The notes: generated from the letters alone by a model not told the origin. A DNA stretch of 64,000 bases from JANYJA01 sp038229055 (GCA_038229055.1 JBBROU010000002.1:32666-96665), one strand, 5' to 3'; counted from the stretch's first letter, positions 19,041 to 27,873 are shown. Translations and numbers: made by a program.

Positions 19041-19412
19041 ATGACCAAACCAACGCTGATTTCGGACGCAACGCGAATCACCGCCGCAGGCACAAAGCCC
19101 AAACTGATCGACGAGTTCGTCGGCCGCGTCAACACTGGCACGGACGCGCTGAGCATAGCTCGCATGCGCAGCCCTTCGGGTTGGGAAGAACCGGGGCAGA
19201 CTCCCGAATTCGACGAGTTTACAGTGGTGCTTCACGGCATGGTGCGAGTTGAGTTTCAGGGAGGCGCGGTCGACGCGCATGCCGGTCAGGCGGTGGTCAC
19301 CCACCGCGGCGAATGGATTCGATACAGCACTCCCTCGGCGGAAGGCGCCGAGTACATCACCGTATGCCTCCCGGCTTTCTCTCCGTCAACGGTGCATCGC
19401 GACCTCGATTGA
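19041..19412 (+). CDS. Cupin-fold protein (EutQ-like)
   Basis: 123 residues. The single cupin barrel is visible as EFDEFTVVLHGMVRVEFQGG, then a VDAHAGQAVVTHRGEW strand pair and a proline-bearing turn. The metal-binding His positions of classical cupins are mostly replaced, as in EutQ-like relatives, with one E in PEFDEF and H at GMV upstream. There is no clear ribosome-binding site ahead of the ATG. Role unknown; it stands alone ahead of the kinase remnant. Confidence 0.72.
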   Translation: MTKPTLISDATRITAAGTKPKLIDEFVGRVNTGTDALSIARMRSPSGWEEPGQTPEFDEFTVVLHGMVRVEFQGGAVDAHAGQAVVTHRGEWIRYSTPSAEGAEYITVCLPAFSPSTVHRDLD

Positions 19413-19511
19413 GTCACCGGCTTAAACGCGATTCAAACCGTTTATTTTTGAATCATTTAGCTATTGTGCCAGCCCGGGCGCGCCCTCGCGACAGGCTATG
19501 GTGAATCAGCT

Positions 19512-20102
19512 ATGATCCCTGAGACTCACCAAGCCGAAGCGGAATCGCTTCTGGAACAGCGCGAGTGGCTGCAAGCCATCCTCGCCGTCACTGCCGATGC
19601 TATCGTTGCGATCGATCGGGAGGGGCGAATCAAATTCATGAACTCGGCCGCCGAGCGTTTGTGCGGCTGGAAAGCGTGTGAGGCTCAGAGCCGCCGCAAG
19701 TCAGACGTCTTCAAGTTGATGCGTCCCAATATACTGGTGAGCCGCGATGGCAGGAAACGGCATATCACCGAAATCACCGCGCCGGTTCATACGGCGGGCC
19801 GCATTACGGGCCGCATCTACATCATTCACGACCATACGAGCCGGCACCAACGGGAGAGTCAACTGGCCGAAGCGCGAAGGTTCGCGGCGGCAGGCAAGGT
19901 CGCGGGGAAGGTGGCGCACGAGTTTAACAATCTGCTGGTCGTGATCCTGGGATACAGCGAAATCATGCTGAGTGAATCGAAACTCGATTCGGAAAGCGTT
20001 GTACGGTTGCGGGAAATCAGCGAAGCCGGCACCCGGGCCGCGGCCCTCTCTCAGCAGCTACTTGCAGCTTCGAACGCGGTCAGAGCTTGTGGTGCTCTTT
20101 GA
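19512..20102 (+). CDS. PAS - HisKA kinase fragment lacking the ATPase domain
   Basis: From the ATG at 19512 the protein has 196 residues: a short coiled-coil, a PAS domain (about 17-115, with DAIVAIDREGRIKFMN), and the phosphoacceptor helix with H136 in KVAHEFNNLLVVILGYSEI. The HATPase_c domain that must follow is missing: after the second HisKA helix (SQQLLAAS) only ten residues remain before the stop, which lies in the 3' end of the convergent CoA-binding gene. Either the gene is truncated by deletion or the product acts as a phosphoacceptor partner. Truncation is the simpler reading. A longer start at 19464 is possible. Confidence 0.75.
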   Translation: MIPETHQAEAESLLEQREWLQAILAVTADAIVAIDREGRIKFMNSAAERLCGWKACEAQSRRKSDVFKLMRPNILVSRDGRKRHITEITAPVHTAGRITGRIYIIHDHTSRHQRESQLAEARRFAAAGKVAGKVAHEFNNLLVVILGYSEIMLSESKLDSESVVRLREISEAGTRAAALSQQLLAASNAVRACGAL

Positions 20103-20469
20103 GAATGCAGCGGTTCATGACGACGGCGATGCCGGCGGCACGGGCCCGAGCCGCAGCGGCTTCATGCATGACGCCTTCCTGCATCCAAACCGCTTTGGCG
20201 CCTTTACGGATCGCGGCCTCGACAATCTCCGGAACGTATTCCGATTGCCGGAAAATATTGACGATTTCAAATGGCTCCGGCACATCGTCGAGATTGGCAT
20301 AGCAGGTTTCACCCAGAATTTCGGCGTGGCCGGGATTGACGGGAATTATGCGATATCCCGCGTCTTTCATATATTCGGACACGCCATAGCTAGGGCGCGA
20401 ACGCTTGGGCGAAAGCCCGACCACAGCGATGGTGTGGCACTCCCTTAGGATTTCAGCGGGGGTCGTCAT
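20080..20469 (-). CDS. CoA-binding (YccU-like) domain protein
   Basis: 129 residues of a single Rossmann-type CoA-binding domain: HTIAVVGLSPKRSRPSYGV at the nucleotide loop, then YRIIPVNPGHAEILGE and a C-terminal VVMNRCILKEH motif. The family binds CoA in vitro but its physiological role is unclear. The start overlaps the rluB stop (ATGA), placing it last in the scpA-scpB-rluB operon. Confidence 0.88.
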   Translation of the reverse strand: MTTPAEILRECHTIAVVGLSPKRSRPSYGVSEYMKDAGYRIIPVNPGHAEILGETCYANLDDVPEPFEIVNIFRQSEYVPEIVEAAIRKGAKAVWMQEGVMHEAAAARARAAGIAVVMNRCILKEHHKL

Positions 20470-21230
20470 GCGGTTTTCTTTTTAGCGTTCGACTTCTTCT
20501 GAGGATCGGGTTTGGAGAAAATACGGCGGAATCGCTCGACTTCTTCGGGCAGTAAATAGCGGAACTCCGCAGCTCTTAAAGCGCCCAGTTCCAGGAATCC
20601 GATCTTCACGCGCTTCAACTTTTCCACCAGCACGCCGAAATGTTTAAACATCATTCGGATCTGGTTTTTGCGGCCCTCGAAGAGGCGCACTTCGTACCAC
20701 GGATTCTCAGCGCGATGAACGAGCTTCAGGCCGGCAGGCGCGGTCATGCGGCCCTCCAGACGGATGCCGTTGCGGAAGGCTTCTTCCTGGTCGTCGGACA
20801 GCGTTCCGGTCACCTTCACCAGATATGTTTTGGGGATGTGGTGGATGGAGGAAGTAATGCCGTTGGCGAACTCGCCGTCATTGGTGAGCAGCAGCAGACC
20901 TTCACTGTGATAATCGAGGCGGCCAACGGGGTAGACACGCTCTTTGAGGCCGCGCAGCAGGTCCATGACGGTTTCGCGGCCTTGCGGATCGTCGACCGTG
21001 GTCATGCAGTTGTTGGGCTTGTGAAGCGCAATGTAGATGAGGTGCTTGGGGCGATGCAGCAACTTGCCGTCTACTTTGATGTGATCCGTGTCGAGATCGG
21101 CCTTGGTGCCGAGCTCGGTGATCACCGCGCCGTTCACGGTGACGCGAGCCTCGACGATCATCTGCTCGGCCTTGCGCCGGGAGGCGATGCCGGCGGTGCT
21201 CAATATTTTTTGAAGGCGTTCTTGAGCCAT
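20466..21230 (-). CDS. rluB: Ribosomal large-subunit pseudouridine synthase B family
   Basis: 254 residues. N-terminal S4 RNA-binding domain (RLQKILSTAGIASRRKAEQMI, about 5-50) followed by the RsuA/RluB catalytic domain with D106 in the signature GRLDYHSEGLLLLTNDG. Family members make pseudouridine in 23S rRNA helix 89 (RluB) or 16S rRNA (RsuA); the scpAB context favours RluB. The tail is lysine rich. It starts directly after scpB and overlaps the CoA-binding gene. Confidence 0.88.
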   Translation of the reverse strand: MAQERLQKILSTAGIASRRKAEQMIVEARVTVNGAVITELGTKADLDTDHIKVDGKLLHRPKHLIYIALHKPNNCMTTVDDPQGRETVMDLLRGLKERVYPVGRLDYHSEGLLLLTNDGEFANGITSSIHHIPKTYLVKVTGTLSDDQEEAFRNGIRLEGRMTAPAGLKLVHRAENPWYEVRLFEGRKNQIRMMFKHFGVLVEKLKRVKIGFLELGALRAAEFRYLLPEEVERFRRIFSKPDPQKKSNAKKKTA

Positions 21231-21941
21231 TTAATCCTGCGGTTCCGGCTCTGGTGAGTGAGCTTCGGCGGCGGCTTCGGCCTGTGCCTCCGCAGGCGGC
21301 GTTTCCACCGTGCCGGCTTCCGGCACGGAGAGGCGGCGGATCTCTTCGAATTCTTTGATAGATGGCAGCTCGGCCAAGTCCTTCAGCCCGAATTGGACCA
21401 GGAACTCGCGCGTCGTTTTGTAGAGAATCGGCTTGCCCACCACATTCTTGCGCCCAGCGGCGGCGATCAGTTTACGGTCCAGCAGCGTCTTCAAGACACC
21501 GGCGCCCTGCACGCCGCGGATGTCCATGATTTCCGGCGCGGTGATCGGCTGCTTGTAAGCAATCACAGCCAGGGTTTCGAGGCCGGCGAGCGATAACTTC
21601 ACGGGCGGCTGCAGATTCTTGACGAAGGCGCGAACCGCTTCGTGATGCTCGGCTTTGGTGGCCATCTTGTACCCGCCGGCAATCTCGCGGATGCTGAGGC
21701 CGTGCTCCGGCGCGGCGAACTCATCCACAAGCTGCTCGAGAATGCCCAAGATGCGCTCGCGCGGCTGATTCAGCGCGGTTGCGATCTGTTCCATGGTGAG
21801 CGGTTCATCGGTCAGATAGACGATCGCTTCGATGACGGCTTTGAGCGTGGCGTCAGTCGTGGCATCCCGCACTTCCATATTTTCGGCTGGCGGGGTTTCC
21901 TGAATTTCCGGGTCGGGGAGGAGGGTTTCTGTGGTTTCCAT
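21231..21941 (-). CDS. scpB: Segregation and condensation protein ScpB
   Basis: 236 residues with two winged-helix domains: LKAVIEAIVYLTDEPLTMEQIATAL (about 33-60) and LAGLETLAVIAYKQPITAPEIMDIRG (about 118-145), the latter being the family signature, followed by LLDRKLI and a VGKPILYKTT wing. N- and C-terminal extensions are acidic. With ScpA and SMC it forms the bacterial condensin. It starts nine bases after the scpA stop. Confidence 0.93.
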   Translation of the reverse strand: METTETLLPDPEIQETPPAENMEVRDATTDATLKAVIEAIVYLTDEPLTMEQIATALNQPRERILGILEQLVDEFAAPEHGLSIREIAGGYKMATKAEHHEAVRAFVKNLQPPVKLSLAGLETLAVIAYKQPITAPEIMDIRGVQGAGVLKTLLDRKLIAAAGRKNVVGKPILYKTTREFLVQFGLKDLAELPSIKEFEEIRRLSVPEAGTVETPPAEAQAEAAAEAHSPEPEPQD

Positions 21942-21949
21942 TCGGTCGG

Positions 21950-22735
21950 CTACTTGTACTCTTCTTCAATTGCCGTCATCGCGACGGGCGAGCTGACTAC
22001 TTCTTCGAAATTGGCGTGCTTGCGCAACGCAATCTCCCCAAAAAGATCTTTTTGCACGATCTCGACGGCCTGGGATTTCACCATCTCAAGCACGGCCAGA
22101 AAAAGGCAGATCATTGCGCGCAGAGAACGCTGCTGCTCCAGAATTTGCAAAATGAAAAGCGGCCGGTCGGGACGCGTTCTCTGCAGCAATGCGTGCAAAT
22201 GGACCACCATGTCGGATACGCTGACTTCCTCGGTGGAGACTTCGTAAACCGGGCGGCTCTTGGCGCGTTCGATCACCTCGCCGAAAGCTTTTACCAAGTC
22301 AAAGAGATTGATTGCGAGGCCGGGATCTTCATCTTCCGCCGCGAAGGCTTTGATCTGCGGATTGGACCATACGTTCTCCTCGATCATGCGCTTTTGCAGC
22401 AGCATTTCGGCGGCGTTCTTGAACTTTTCGTGCTCGATAAGGCGCGTGACCAAATCCTGCCGGGGATCTTCCTCTATTCCGTTCTCCTGGAGAGCGGGGT
22501 CAGTGGGCAACAACATGCGCGACTTGATGTGAATCAGCGTCGCGGCCATGAAAACGAACTCCGCGCCGACGTCGATATCCTTTTCGCGGGCCTGATCCAG
22601 AAAATAAAGATACTGGGAAGTAATCTTGGCGATGGGGATGTCGCGGATATCAATTTGCTGCTTGCGAATCAGCTCGAGCAGGAGGTCAAGTGGACCCTCA
22701 AATTGCTCAAGATGGAAGTTTAACGGCGAGGTCAC
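21950..22735 (-). CDS. scpA: Segregation and condensation protein ScpA (kleisin)
   Basis: 261 residues from the GTG at 22735, giving an N-terminus (TSPLNFHLEQFEGPLDLLLEL) that matches ScpA; the ATG at 22798 would add 21 atypical residues and overlap the divergent gene. The kleisin N-domain spans residues 5-90 (QQIDIRDIPIAKITSQYL), the C-terminal winged helix about 170-230. It bridges the SMC heads and recruits ScpB, encoded next. First gene of the operon, with a ~55-base divergent promoter region towards the membrane protein at 22791. Confidence 0.93.
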   Translation of the reverse strand: MTSPLNFHLEQFEGPLDLLLELIRKQQIDIRDIPIAKITSQYLYFLDQAREKDIDVGAEFVFMAATLIHIKSRMLLPTDPALQENGIEEDPRQDLVTRLIEHEKFKNAAEMLLQKRMIEENVWSNPQIKAFAAEDEDPGLAINLFDLVKAFGEVIERAKSRPVYEVSTEEVSVSDMVVHLHALLQRTRPDRPLFILQILEQQRSLRAMICLFLAVLEMVKSQAVEIVQKDLFGEIALRKHANFEEVVSSPVAMTAIEEEYK

Positions 22736-22790
22736 TGAACCCTTCAAGATACCATGGCACCTCGGTCGCTTCCGTGATACACTCCCTTCC

Positions 22791-23159
22791 GTGAACAAGC
22801 CACTTTACGGACTACTGATGGGCGTAGTTTTGGGCGCCATGGACGGCTTAAGCGCATGGTTGACCCCGGCGGTGCGGACCGCGATTGTCAGCATCGTGAT
22901 TGGCGGCGCATTCAAGAGCGCCATAGTCGGGCTGTGCGCCGGATTTTTCGCCCGGCGGGTGCATTCCACCCCTATGGGAATTCTGTTCGGCGGAGCGCTC
23001 GGGGTGTTATTCGCGTTCGGGATCGCGTCGATGCCCGCAATCGACGGGAACCACTACTACGTTTCGATTATGGTGCCCGGGACGCTGGCCGGGATGATTC
23101 TCGGATGGGCGACGCAGACTCACGCCGAAGCTGCCAAATCGCGGGCTGCCGGGGCGTAG
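22791..23159 (+). CDS. Small membrane protein, unknown
   Basis: 122 residues from the GTG at 22791 (an ATG at 22818 is the alternative). Four hydrophobic segments with small-residue motifs (GVVLGAMDGLSAWL, VSIVIGGAFKSAIVGLCAGFFA, ILFGGALGVLFAFGIA, GTLAGMILGWA). The gene converges on kdsC with 12 bases between the stops. No family recognised; the packing of glycines suggests a compact helical bundle. Confidence 0.68.
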   Translation: MNKPLYGLLMGVVLGAMDGLSAWLTPAVRTAIVSIVIGGAFKSAIVGLCAGFFARRVHSTPMGILFGGALGVLFAFGIASMPAIDGNHYYVSIMVPGTLAGMILGWATQTHAEAAKSRAAGA

Positions 23160-23171
23160 GGCCAAGCGAAT

Positions 23172-23708
23172 CTATACCGGCACTTCGTACTTGGCCAGAA
23201 TCTCCCGCCAGAGACCCTTGGCCTGCAAGATCAATTCGATCACTTCGCGAACGGCGCCGCTTCCGCCCGGCGCGCGCGTCACGTACTGGGCTTCGTTCTT
23301 CACTTCATTCCGCGCGTTGGCAGTGGCGATCGGAAGCCCGACCCGGTGCATCACCACAATGTCGGTAAGATCGTCGCCGATGTAGGCTACTTCGTCGGAG
23401 TGAAGACCGCAATCGGCCATGATCTCTTCGAGAATTGGGATCTTCTCGATGTGGCCTTGATACACGTAATTGAATTTGCACTGCGCGGCGCGCTCGACGG
23501 TGGCGGGTGAAATGCGTCCGCTGATGAGGCCGGTTTTCACCCCCTTCCACTGCAGCCATTGCAGCGCAATTCCGTCCTGCGAATCGAAACCCTTGGTCTC
23601 GACCATTTTGCCCGCGGCATCGGGCACGTTGTAGAGATGGCCATCGGTCATGACGCCGTCGACATCCATCAGCAGAAGCTTGACCCGGCTGGCCAGTTGA
23701 TTGATCAC
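23172..23708 (-). CDS. kdsC: 3-deoxy-D-manno-octulosonate 8-phosphate phosphatase (KdsC-type HAD)
   Basis: 178 residues, a capless class C0 HAD phosphatase. Motif I D-V-D-G-V with D15/D17, S63 in LISGR (motif II), K89 in GHIEKIPIL (motif III) and G-D-D at 111-113 (motif IV). KdsC removes phosphate from Kdo-8-P in lipopolysaccharide synthesis, consistent with lpxC elsewhere in the window. It follows the FGGY kinase with three bases between, so the two are probably co-transcribed. Confidence 0.87.
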   Translation of the reverse strand: MINQLASRVKLLLMDVDGVMTDGHLYNVPDAAGKMVETKGFDSQDGIALQWLQWKGVKTGLISGRISPATVERAAQCKFNYVYQGHIEKIPILEEIMADCGLHSDEVAYIGDDLTDIVVMHRVGLPIATANARNEVKNEAQYVTRAPGGSGAVREVIELILQAKGLWREILAKYEVPV

Positions 23709-23711
23709 TTG

Positions 23712-25184
23712 TTAATTCTCCTCGAAAAGTTTGGTGTAGAGCCGGCGCTGATTGGCCAGTTCCCGCTCATAGATAGGATGGTTCGCGTCGATCGGCGGCA
23801 CAGGGTTGCCGAGCGCGGCCGGGATGGCGTCGAGATGCGCGATGACGCCGAGACGCTCGAGCGCAAGCATGGCGGCGCCGCGGCTTGTGGCCTCGTTTTC
23901 CAGGCATGGCGTGATGGGATTGCGGAGCGCGTCGGCCATCATTTGGGTCCAAGCCGGCGAATGCAGCAGCGCACCGCCCGAGCCGATCACTTGATTGGGC
24001 GTGCCGATGACCTGCAGCATGATGTCGTAAATGTTGCGGAAGCGGAGAGCGACGGATTCCAGCGCGGCGCGAAGAATTTCCATGGGGCTGGTGTTGAGGC
24101 TCATGCCGATGATGGCCGCGCGGGCGTCCGCGCGCCACTTCGGGGAGCGCTCGCCGGCAAAAAGAGGGAGCACGGTCAGGCCGTGTGCGCCAGGGGTCAT
24201 CGCCGCGATCTTGGGTTCGATCTTCTCCGGATCGAGAGCGAGGGTGCGCTTCATCCAAGCGAAAACTTCGCCGCCGTTCGAAAGAGCGCCGCCGAGAACG
24301 AAGCGTTTGCGATCGACCCGGTAGCACCAGAGGCCGTCGGGAATCGAGATGTGTTCGCGCTCGATGACTGCGCGCATGGCGCCGCTGGTACCCACCATCA
24401 AGGCGAAACGGTCCGGCGCAATACAGCCGCTGCCGATATTATTGCAAGCGCCATCCCCCAGTGCCGGGTACCACGGAATTCCATCCAGGTCGGGCCATTG
24501 CGAGCGGAACTCGGGCAGCAACGCGGTCATGGGCTGGTCCATCGCTCCGGGGTCCGCCAGTTGTTTCTTCTCGACGGGAAGGAGGCTCAGAATGCCGGAA
24601 TCGTAGTCGTTCGCGTTCTGATCCCACAGGCCCGAGCCGGAGACCATCGACGTAGAGGCGATGGGGTTGCCGAAGAGCTTCAGGAAAAAATATTCGCCGA
24701 AGGACATCCAGCGTGCGGTGGCCCGGAACTTGTCGGGTTGAGCTTGAGAGAGCCAAAGCAGCTTGGCCGGCAGGTAGCTGGGATGAAGCACGCAGCCGGT
24801 GCGGGAGTGGAGGGCGCGGGCGTCGATCTGACCGGCGAGTTGTTTCGCCGCCGCGGCGCTACGGGTATCGAACAGGTGGATGATCGGCGTGGTAGCGCGG
24901 CCCGCGTCATCGACGCCGAGGACATTATGCCAGAAGGTATCGAAGGCGACCGCGGCGGGTCGAAGATTCTTCTCATGAAGCTGTCGCGCGATGCCGCTGA
25001 CGCTCTCGGCGGTGCGCTGGGCGAGTTCGTCGGCATCGATTTCCACGCCTCCATCGGGGGTGGTGGTGATGCGATATGCGATCTGGTCGCCGAAGTTGGG
25101 GACCTGCTGAGCGTGTTCGTCGAAGAGGAGAGTGCGGACCGAGGACGAGCCGACATCGACGGTGAGGATGAGGGACGATGGCAA
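23712..25184 (-). CDS. FGGY-family carbohydrate kinase
   Basis: 490 residues with two actin-like domains. The N-terminal phosphate motif is TVDVGSSSVRTLLFD (8-22); the central region contains LGDGACNNIGSGC and MVGTSGAMRAV, where D in LGDGA is the likely catalytic base; the C-terminal ATP loop is VIGSGGALLHSPAWTQMMAD. The sequence looks like the gluconate/xylulose-kinase branch, but the sugar cannot be assigned. It precedes kdsC. A long antisense open frame over the gene is a codon-bias shadow. Confidence 0.85.
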   Translation of the reverse strand: MPSSLILTVDVGSSSVRTLLFDEHAQQVPNFGDQIAYRITTTPDGGVEIDADELAQRTAESVSGIARQLHEKNLRPAAVAFDTFWHNVLGVDDAGRATTPIIHLFDTRSAAAAKQLAGQIDARALHSRTGCVLHPSYLPAKLLWLSQAQPDKFRATARWMSFGEYFFLKLFGNPIASTSMVSGSGLWDQNANDYDSGILSLLPVEKKQLADPGAMDQPMTALLPEFRSQWPDLDGIPWYPALGDGACNNIGSGCIAPDRFALMVGTSGAMRAVIEREHISIPDGLWCYRVDRKRFVLGGALSNGGEVFAWMKRTLALDPEKIEPKIAAMTPGAHGLTVLPLFAGERSPKWRADARAAIIGMSLNTSPMEILRAALESVALRFRNIYDIMLQVIGTPNQVIGSGGALLHSPAWTQMMADALRNPITPCLENEATSRGAAMLALERLGVIAHLDAIPAALGNPVPPIDANHPIYERELANQRRLYTKLFEEN

Positions 25185-25835
25185 GAGTTTTTATAGCACA
25201 CGCGAGCAGTGGCCACGCCAGCTGAGTGATGGGGCCGACATGGTTAGGCGCACGAGAGATAACGTCCGTGGTGCGCAAATTATGGGAAGTTACATTGGTT
25301 CAGATCGCCTTCAGTATTTGTGCATAGAAACTTCAAAGCCTCGGCGTGGGCTTCCGCGCAGATGCGAAGCGCGATGCGCCCATCACTAAAGAGATTCGTT
25401 TCCAGTCCATTGCCTGTCTTTTTCCTTCAGTAATATTGTTTAGCCGTCGTCGGCTTCGATGGAAGATCGCTGCTTGTTATCAGGCACCCTACCACGCAGC
25501 GAAATAACGGGCAAGTGAAGCTGGCTTAGGGGTCAAGAAACGTGCCGGCCAACTAGCGCATTCTTCGTAACGCCGCGTTATTTTCTCCCGCCCTGACTCT
25601 ATCCTCGTCCCTACATCTTCCACGACGATCCGGTCTGATCGCCCTGCGTCGTGTGCTGCGAAACGCAGTTGCGGGTTGTCTCGTTAGCTCAACTCTTTTG
25701 ACTATTTTTCAATTCGTGACGCATCGTTAGCTGGGCGCGCCAGGCCGTCAACGGCTGCCGTCAGCGATCTGGCCGACAGACATATGAGTTTCCGCCATGT
25801 TGAACTGATGTGCGCCATGCTATAACCGGAATGTG
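25185..25835. other. 650-base stretch without a recognisable gene
   Basis: Lies between the divergent starts of the FGGY kinase and the DUF2945 gene. Base composition is visibly lower in GC than in the flanking genes. On the minus strand about 25283-25430 an open stretch reads like protein (DGRIALRICAEAHAEALKF) but has a stop just upstream and no usable start, so it may be a remnant. Nothing that folds like a tRNA was seen. Confidence 0.45.
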
Positions 25836-26054
25836 ATGACAAAGCGCTTCAAAATCGGCGATCACGTTGCCTGGAATTCCGAGGCTGGGCATGTCAGCGG
25901 CAGGATTATCAAGATCCATACGCAAGACGCGGACTACAAGGGACATACGCATCACGCCAGTCAAGACGAGCCGCAATATGAGATCAAGAGCGACAAAACG
26001 GACCATATCGCCATGCATAAGGGATCGGTCTTGAAGAAGCTCAGCGCAAAGTAA
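25836..26054 (+). CDS. DUF2945 / HVA1-type TUDOR-domain small protein
   Basis: 72 residues from the ATG at 25836 (a GTG one codon earlier is possible). The whole protein is the DUF2945 domain: FKIGDHVAWNSEAGHVSGRI, then the HHASQDEPQYEIKSDKTDHIA block and a KGSVLKKL end. These small basic SH3/TUDOR-like proteins occur in stress-related gene sets; molecular role unknown. It converges on the UDG-family gene five bases away. Confidence 0.88.
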   Translation: MTKRFKIGDHVAWNSEAGHVSGRIIKIHTQDADYKGHTHHASQDEPQYEIKSDKTDHIAMHKGSVLKKLSAK

Positions 26055-26059
26055 GTCGT

Positions 26060-26647
26060 TTATAGCTTCAGACCCTGGATTACGTTCTGAAGCTCCCGTA
26101 CCAGCTCCTCTTCGAACCACGGATTCTTAACAAGCCATGGCTGGTTGCGTGGAGAAGAATGAACCAGTGGAACATAACCCAGCGGCAAATACTCTTTCCA
26201 TGCCTTGACCGTATCAGTAAGCGTCGCTTTGCGGCGACCGCCCAGATAATAAGCCTGCGCATACTGTCCCATAAGCAGCGTAAGCGTGATGTCAGGCAAA
26301 CATGCATTCAGTTTTTTATGCCAGCGAGGAGCGCATTCCGGACGCGGTGGGTTATCGCCGGAGGCGGCTTTGCCCGGATAGCAAAAGCCCATGGGAATAA
26401 TCGCCACCTTGCGCGGATTGTAGAATTGCTCCGTTGTCAGACCAAGCCAGTGGCGCAGCCGGTCGCCGGACGGATCGTTCCAGGGAATGCCGGTTTCATG
26501 CACCTTTCGACCGGGTGCCTGGCCCACAATACGTAGCCGCGCCGATCCATGCGCCTGCAAAACGGGGCGAGGGCCGCATGGCAGCGCATCGGCACAATGC
26601 GTGCACGCACGGATATTTTCAAGCAGTTGCGGCAGTGTGTTTCGCAT
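26060..26647 (-). CDS. Uracil-DNA glycosylase family protein
   Basis: 195 residues from the ATG at 26647. Motif order fits the UDG superfamily: an N-terminal CTHCADALPCGPRPV Cys-containing segment, motif A G-Q-A-P-G-R-K-V-H-E-T-G-I-P-W-N-D-P-S-G-D-R-L-R, then ITLTLLMGQYAQAYYLG, and motif B VHSSPRNQPWLVKNPWFEEE with the active-site loop His. Only the first Cys pair of a possible Fe-S site is seen. It likely excises deaminated or damaged bases. Upstream in-frame starts would run into non-homologous arginine-rich sequence. Confidence 0.85.
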   Translation of the reverse strand: MRNTLPQLLENIRACTHCADALPCGPRPVLQAHGSARLRIVGQAPGRKVHETGIPWNDPSGDRLRHWLGLTTEQFYNPRKVAIIPMGFCYPGKAASGDNPPRPECAPRWHKKLNACLPDITLTLLMGQYAQAYYLGGRRKATLTDTVKAWKEYLPLGYVPLVHSSPRNQPWLVKNPWFEEELVRELQNVIQGLKL

Positions 26648-26675
26648 ATTACACGAGGTCAAAAAGCATGAACGA

Positions 26676-27248
26676 CTACAGTAATGCAGCTTGCTCAGGC
26701 GGATAGGTAATTTGCAAGCCTTCGACCTGCGCGAAAGGCGTGAGCTTATGCATCCGGTAACTGCTCTCCGATAAAATCTCGACCGCCGGCACGCCGCGCA
26801 CACTGAGGGCGTCGGCTACGAGCGAACGGTGGCAACGCCACGGTACCGCTTCGGCGCACATAATAGCAACACGTTTTTGGCGGCTCATGTGAATGAGCGT
26901 TTCGAGCGCGTCCTGAAACTCTTCAGTTTGCATGTAGTCGGCATAGCCGCGAAAGCTTTTGTTCCGCCAGCCGGTATTGGGAGAATCTTTGCGCGTGTGC
27001 CGCAGGCCGCCCAGCGCTCGCATCGGCACGTATTCGAGATGCTCTGCTGTCAAGCTCTCGGCCAGGGCCGTGTCGTTGAATTGCGGGTTGTGGCGCGAAC
27101 GCGGCACCGTGCGAATGTCTGCGAGGCGTTGGACGGCGTAGGATTTTATCAAGGCGACAAAGCGCTCGATCGGCAATGTAGAATGCCCGACCGTGAACAC
27201 AGCGCCTTCCGGCCAATCCACCTCTTGCGGTGTAGGCTGCTTGCTCAT
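26676..27248 (-). CDS. DUF488 family protein
   Basis: 190 residues. The N-terminal FTVGHSTLPIERFVALIK signature, then LADIRTVPRSRHNPQFN, an ALGGLRHTRKDSPN core, and the Cys-containing MCAEAVPWRCHRSLVADAL motif are those of DUF488. Function unknown; Cys residues and DNA-repair neighbours hint at nucleic acid or nucleotide related chemistry, which is inference. It lies 28 bases upstream of the UDG start, same strand. Its own ATG overlaps the stop of the Rrf2 remnant. Confidence 0.88.
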   Translation of the reverse strand: MSKQPTPQEVDWPEGAVFTVGHSTLPIERFVALIKSYAVQRLADIRTVPRSRHNPQFNDTALAESLTAEHLEYVPMRALGGLRHTRKDSPNTGWRNKSFRGYADYMQTEEFQDALETLIHMSRQKRVAIMCAEAVPWRCHRSLVADALSVRGVPAVEILSESSYRMHKLTPFAQVEGLQITYPPEQAALL

Positions 27249-27499
27249 GATGACGGGCCTGAACCGCCGGGTTGGGCGTTAAGAAGAGCGGCGCGTTTCC
27301 GTCGCAGAGCGACAAGATCAGCGAGGATGTAACGTTCGCGTGCGTCGGCGAGGCCGAACCGGTGGACCACCTTCAGCGGGTGGTTCCGGGAGATTTTATA
27401 GCCGTCCGCGATCTTCGAAATCGTTGTAAAGTCTCGGGACCGGACGGCGAGCCGGGTCAAAACGTGCAGCGTATAATCGGGGTATGTGGTCAGCCGCAT
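27245..27499 (-). pseudogene. Truncated Rrf2-family regulator (NsrR-like)
   Basis: 84 codons from the ATG at 27499. The first ~50 residues are a standard Rrf2 winged-helix start (MRLTTYPDYTLHVLTRLA, then ISKIADGYKISRNHPLKVVHR). Full members are 140-160 residues and carry an Fe-S binding C-terminal half with three cysteines; here the sequence changes after VVHRFGLAD into an arginine/alanine-rich tail with no relation to the family and stops at the start of DUF488. The Fe-S part is gone, so nitric-oxide or redox sensing is not expected. Confidence 0.7.
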
Positions 27500-27582
27500 C
27501 GCAAGTTTCCTTAACATAGGCCGAGCGCAGAGACGAGACGGGTCCGCAGCGGTAACGCCGCAGGGCTGATCGACGCCGGTCA

Positions 27583-27873
27583 TTATTCAGCCGATCCCAG
27601 ACCCGTGTTTGCCGGCCCGTTGAGTATTTTCCCGAACGGGTCGAAGCGAGAGCCATGGCAGGGACAATCCCAGGTCTTCTCCGCAGAATTCCAGTGCGCT
27701 ATGCCACCGAGATGAGGGCAGACAGCGGAGCACTGATGCAATTTGCCATGGGCGTCCCGGTATGTAGCGACCTTTTTAAATCCGTGCCTGATCACCCCGC
27801 CCGTCCCCGGTGCAAGTTTGTCCGCCTGATCGACTTCTCCCCCCGTGGCATAGTCGCCGTACTGCCGCAACAT
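27583..27873 (-). pseudogene. Rieske [2Fe-2S] domain remnant of an FAD-dependent oxidoreductase
   Basis: 96 codons. The Rieske ligands are present: C52-x-H54 in CPHLG and C70-x-x-H73 in CPCHGS. The flanking sequence (LAPGTGGVIRHGFKKVATYRD before, FGKILNGPA after) is that of the C-terminal Rieske domain of DAO-type FAD oxidoreductases, whose ~400-residue flavin domain should precede it but does not. The sequence upstream is AT-rich and non-coding. So the piece is a 3' remnant, although the small domain itself may still fold. Confidence 0.68.

Noticed and set aside
23559..25196. 545-codon plus-strand frame over the FGGY kinase
   Set aside because: Exactly antisense to a clear kinase gene and shows no family motif; a codon-bias shadow.
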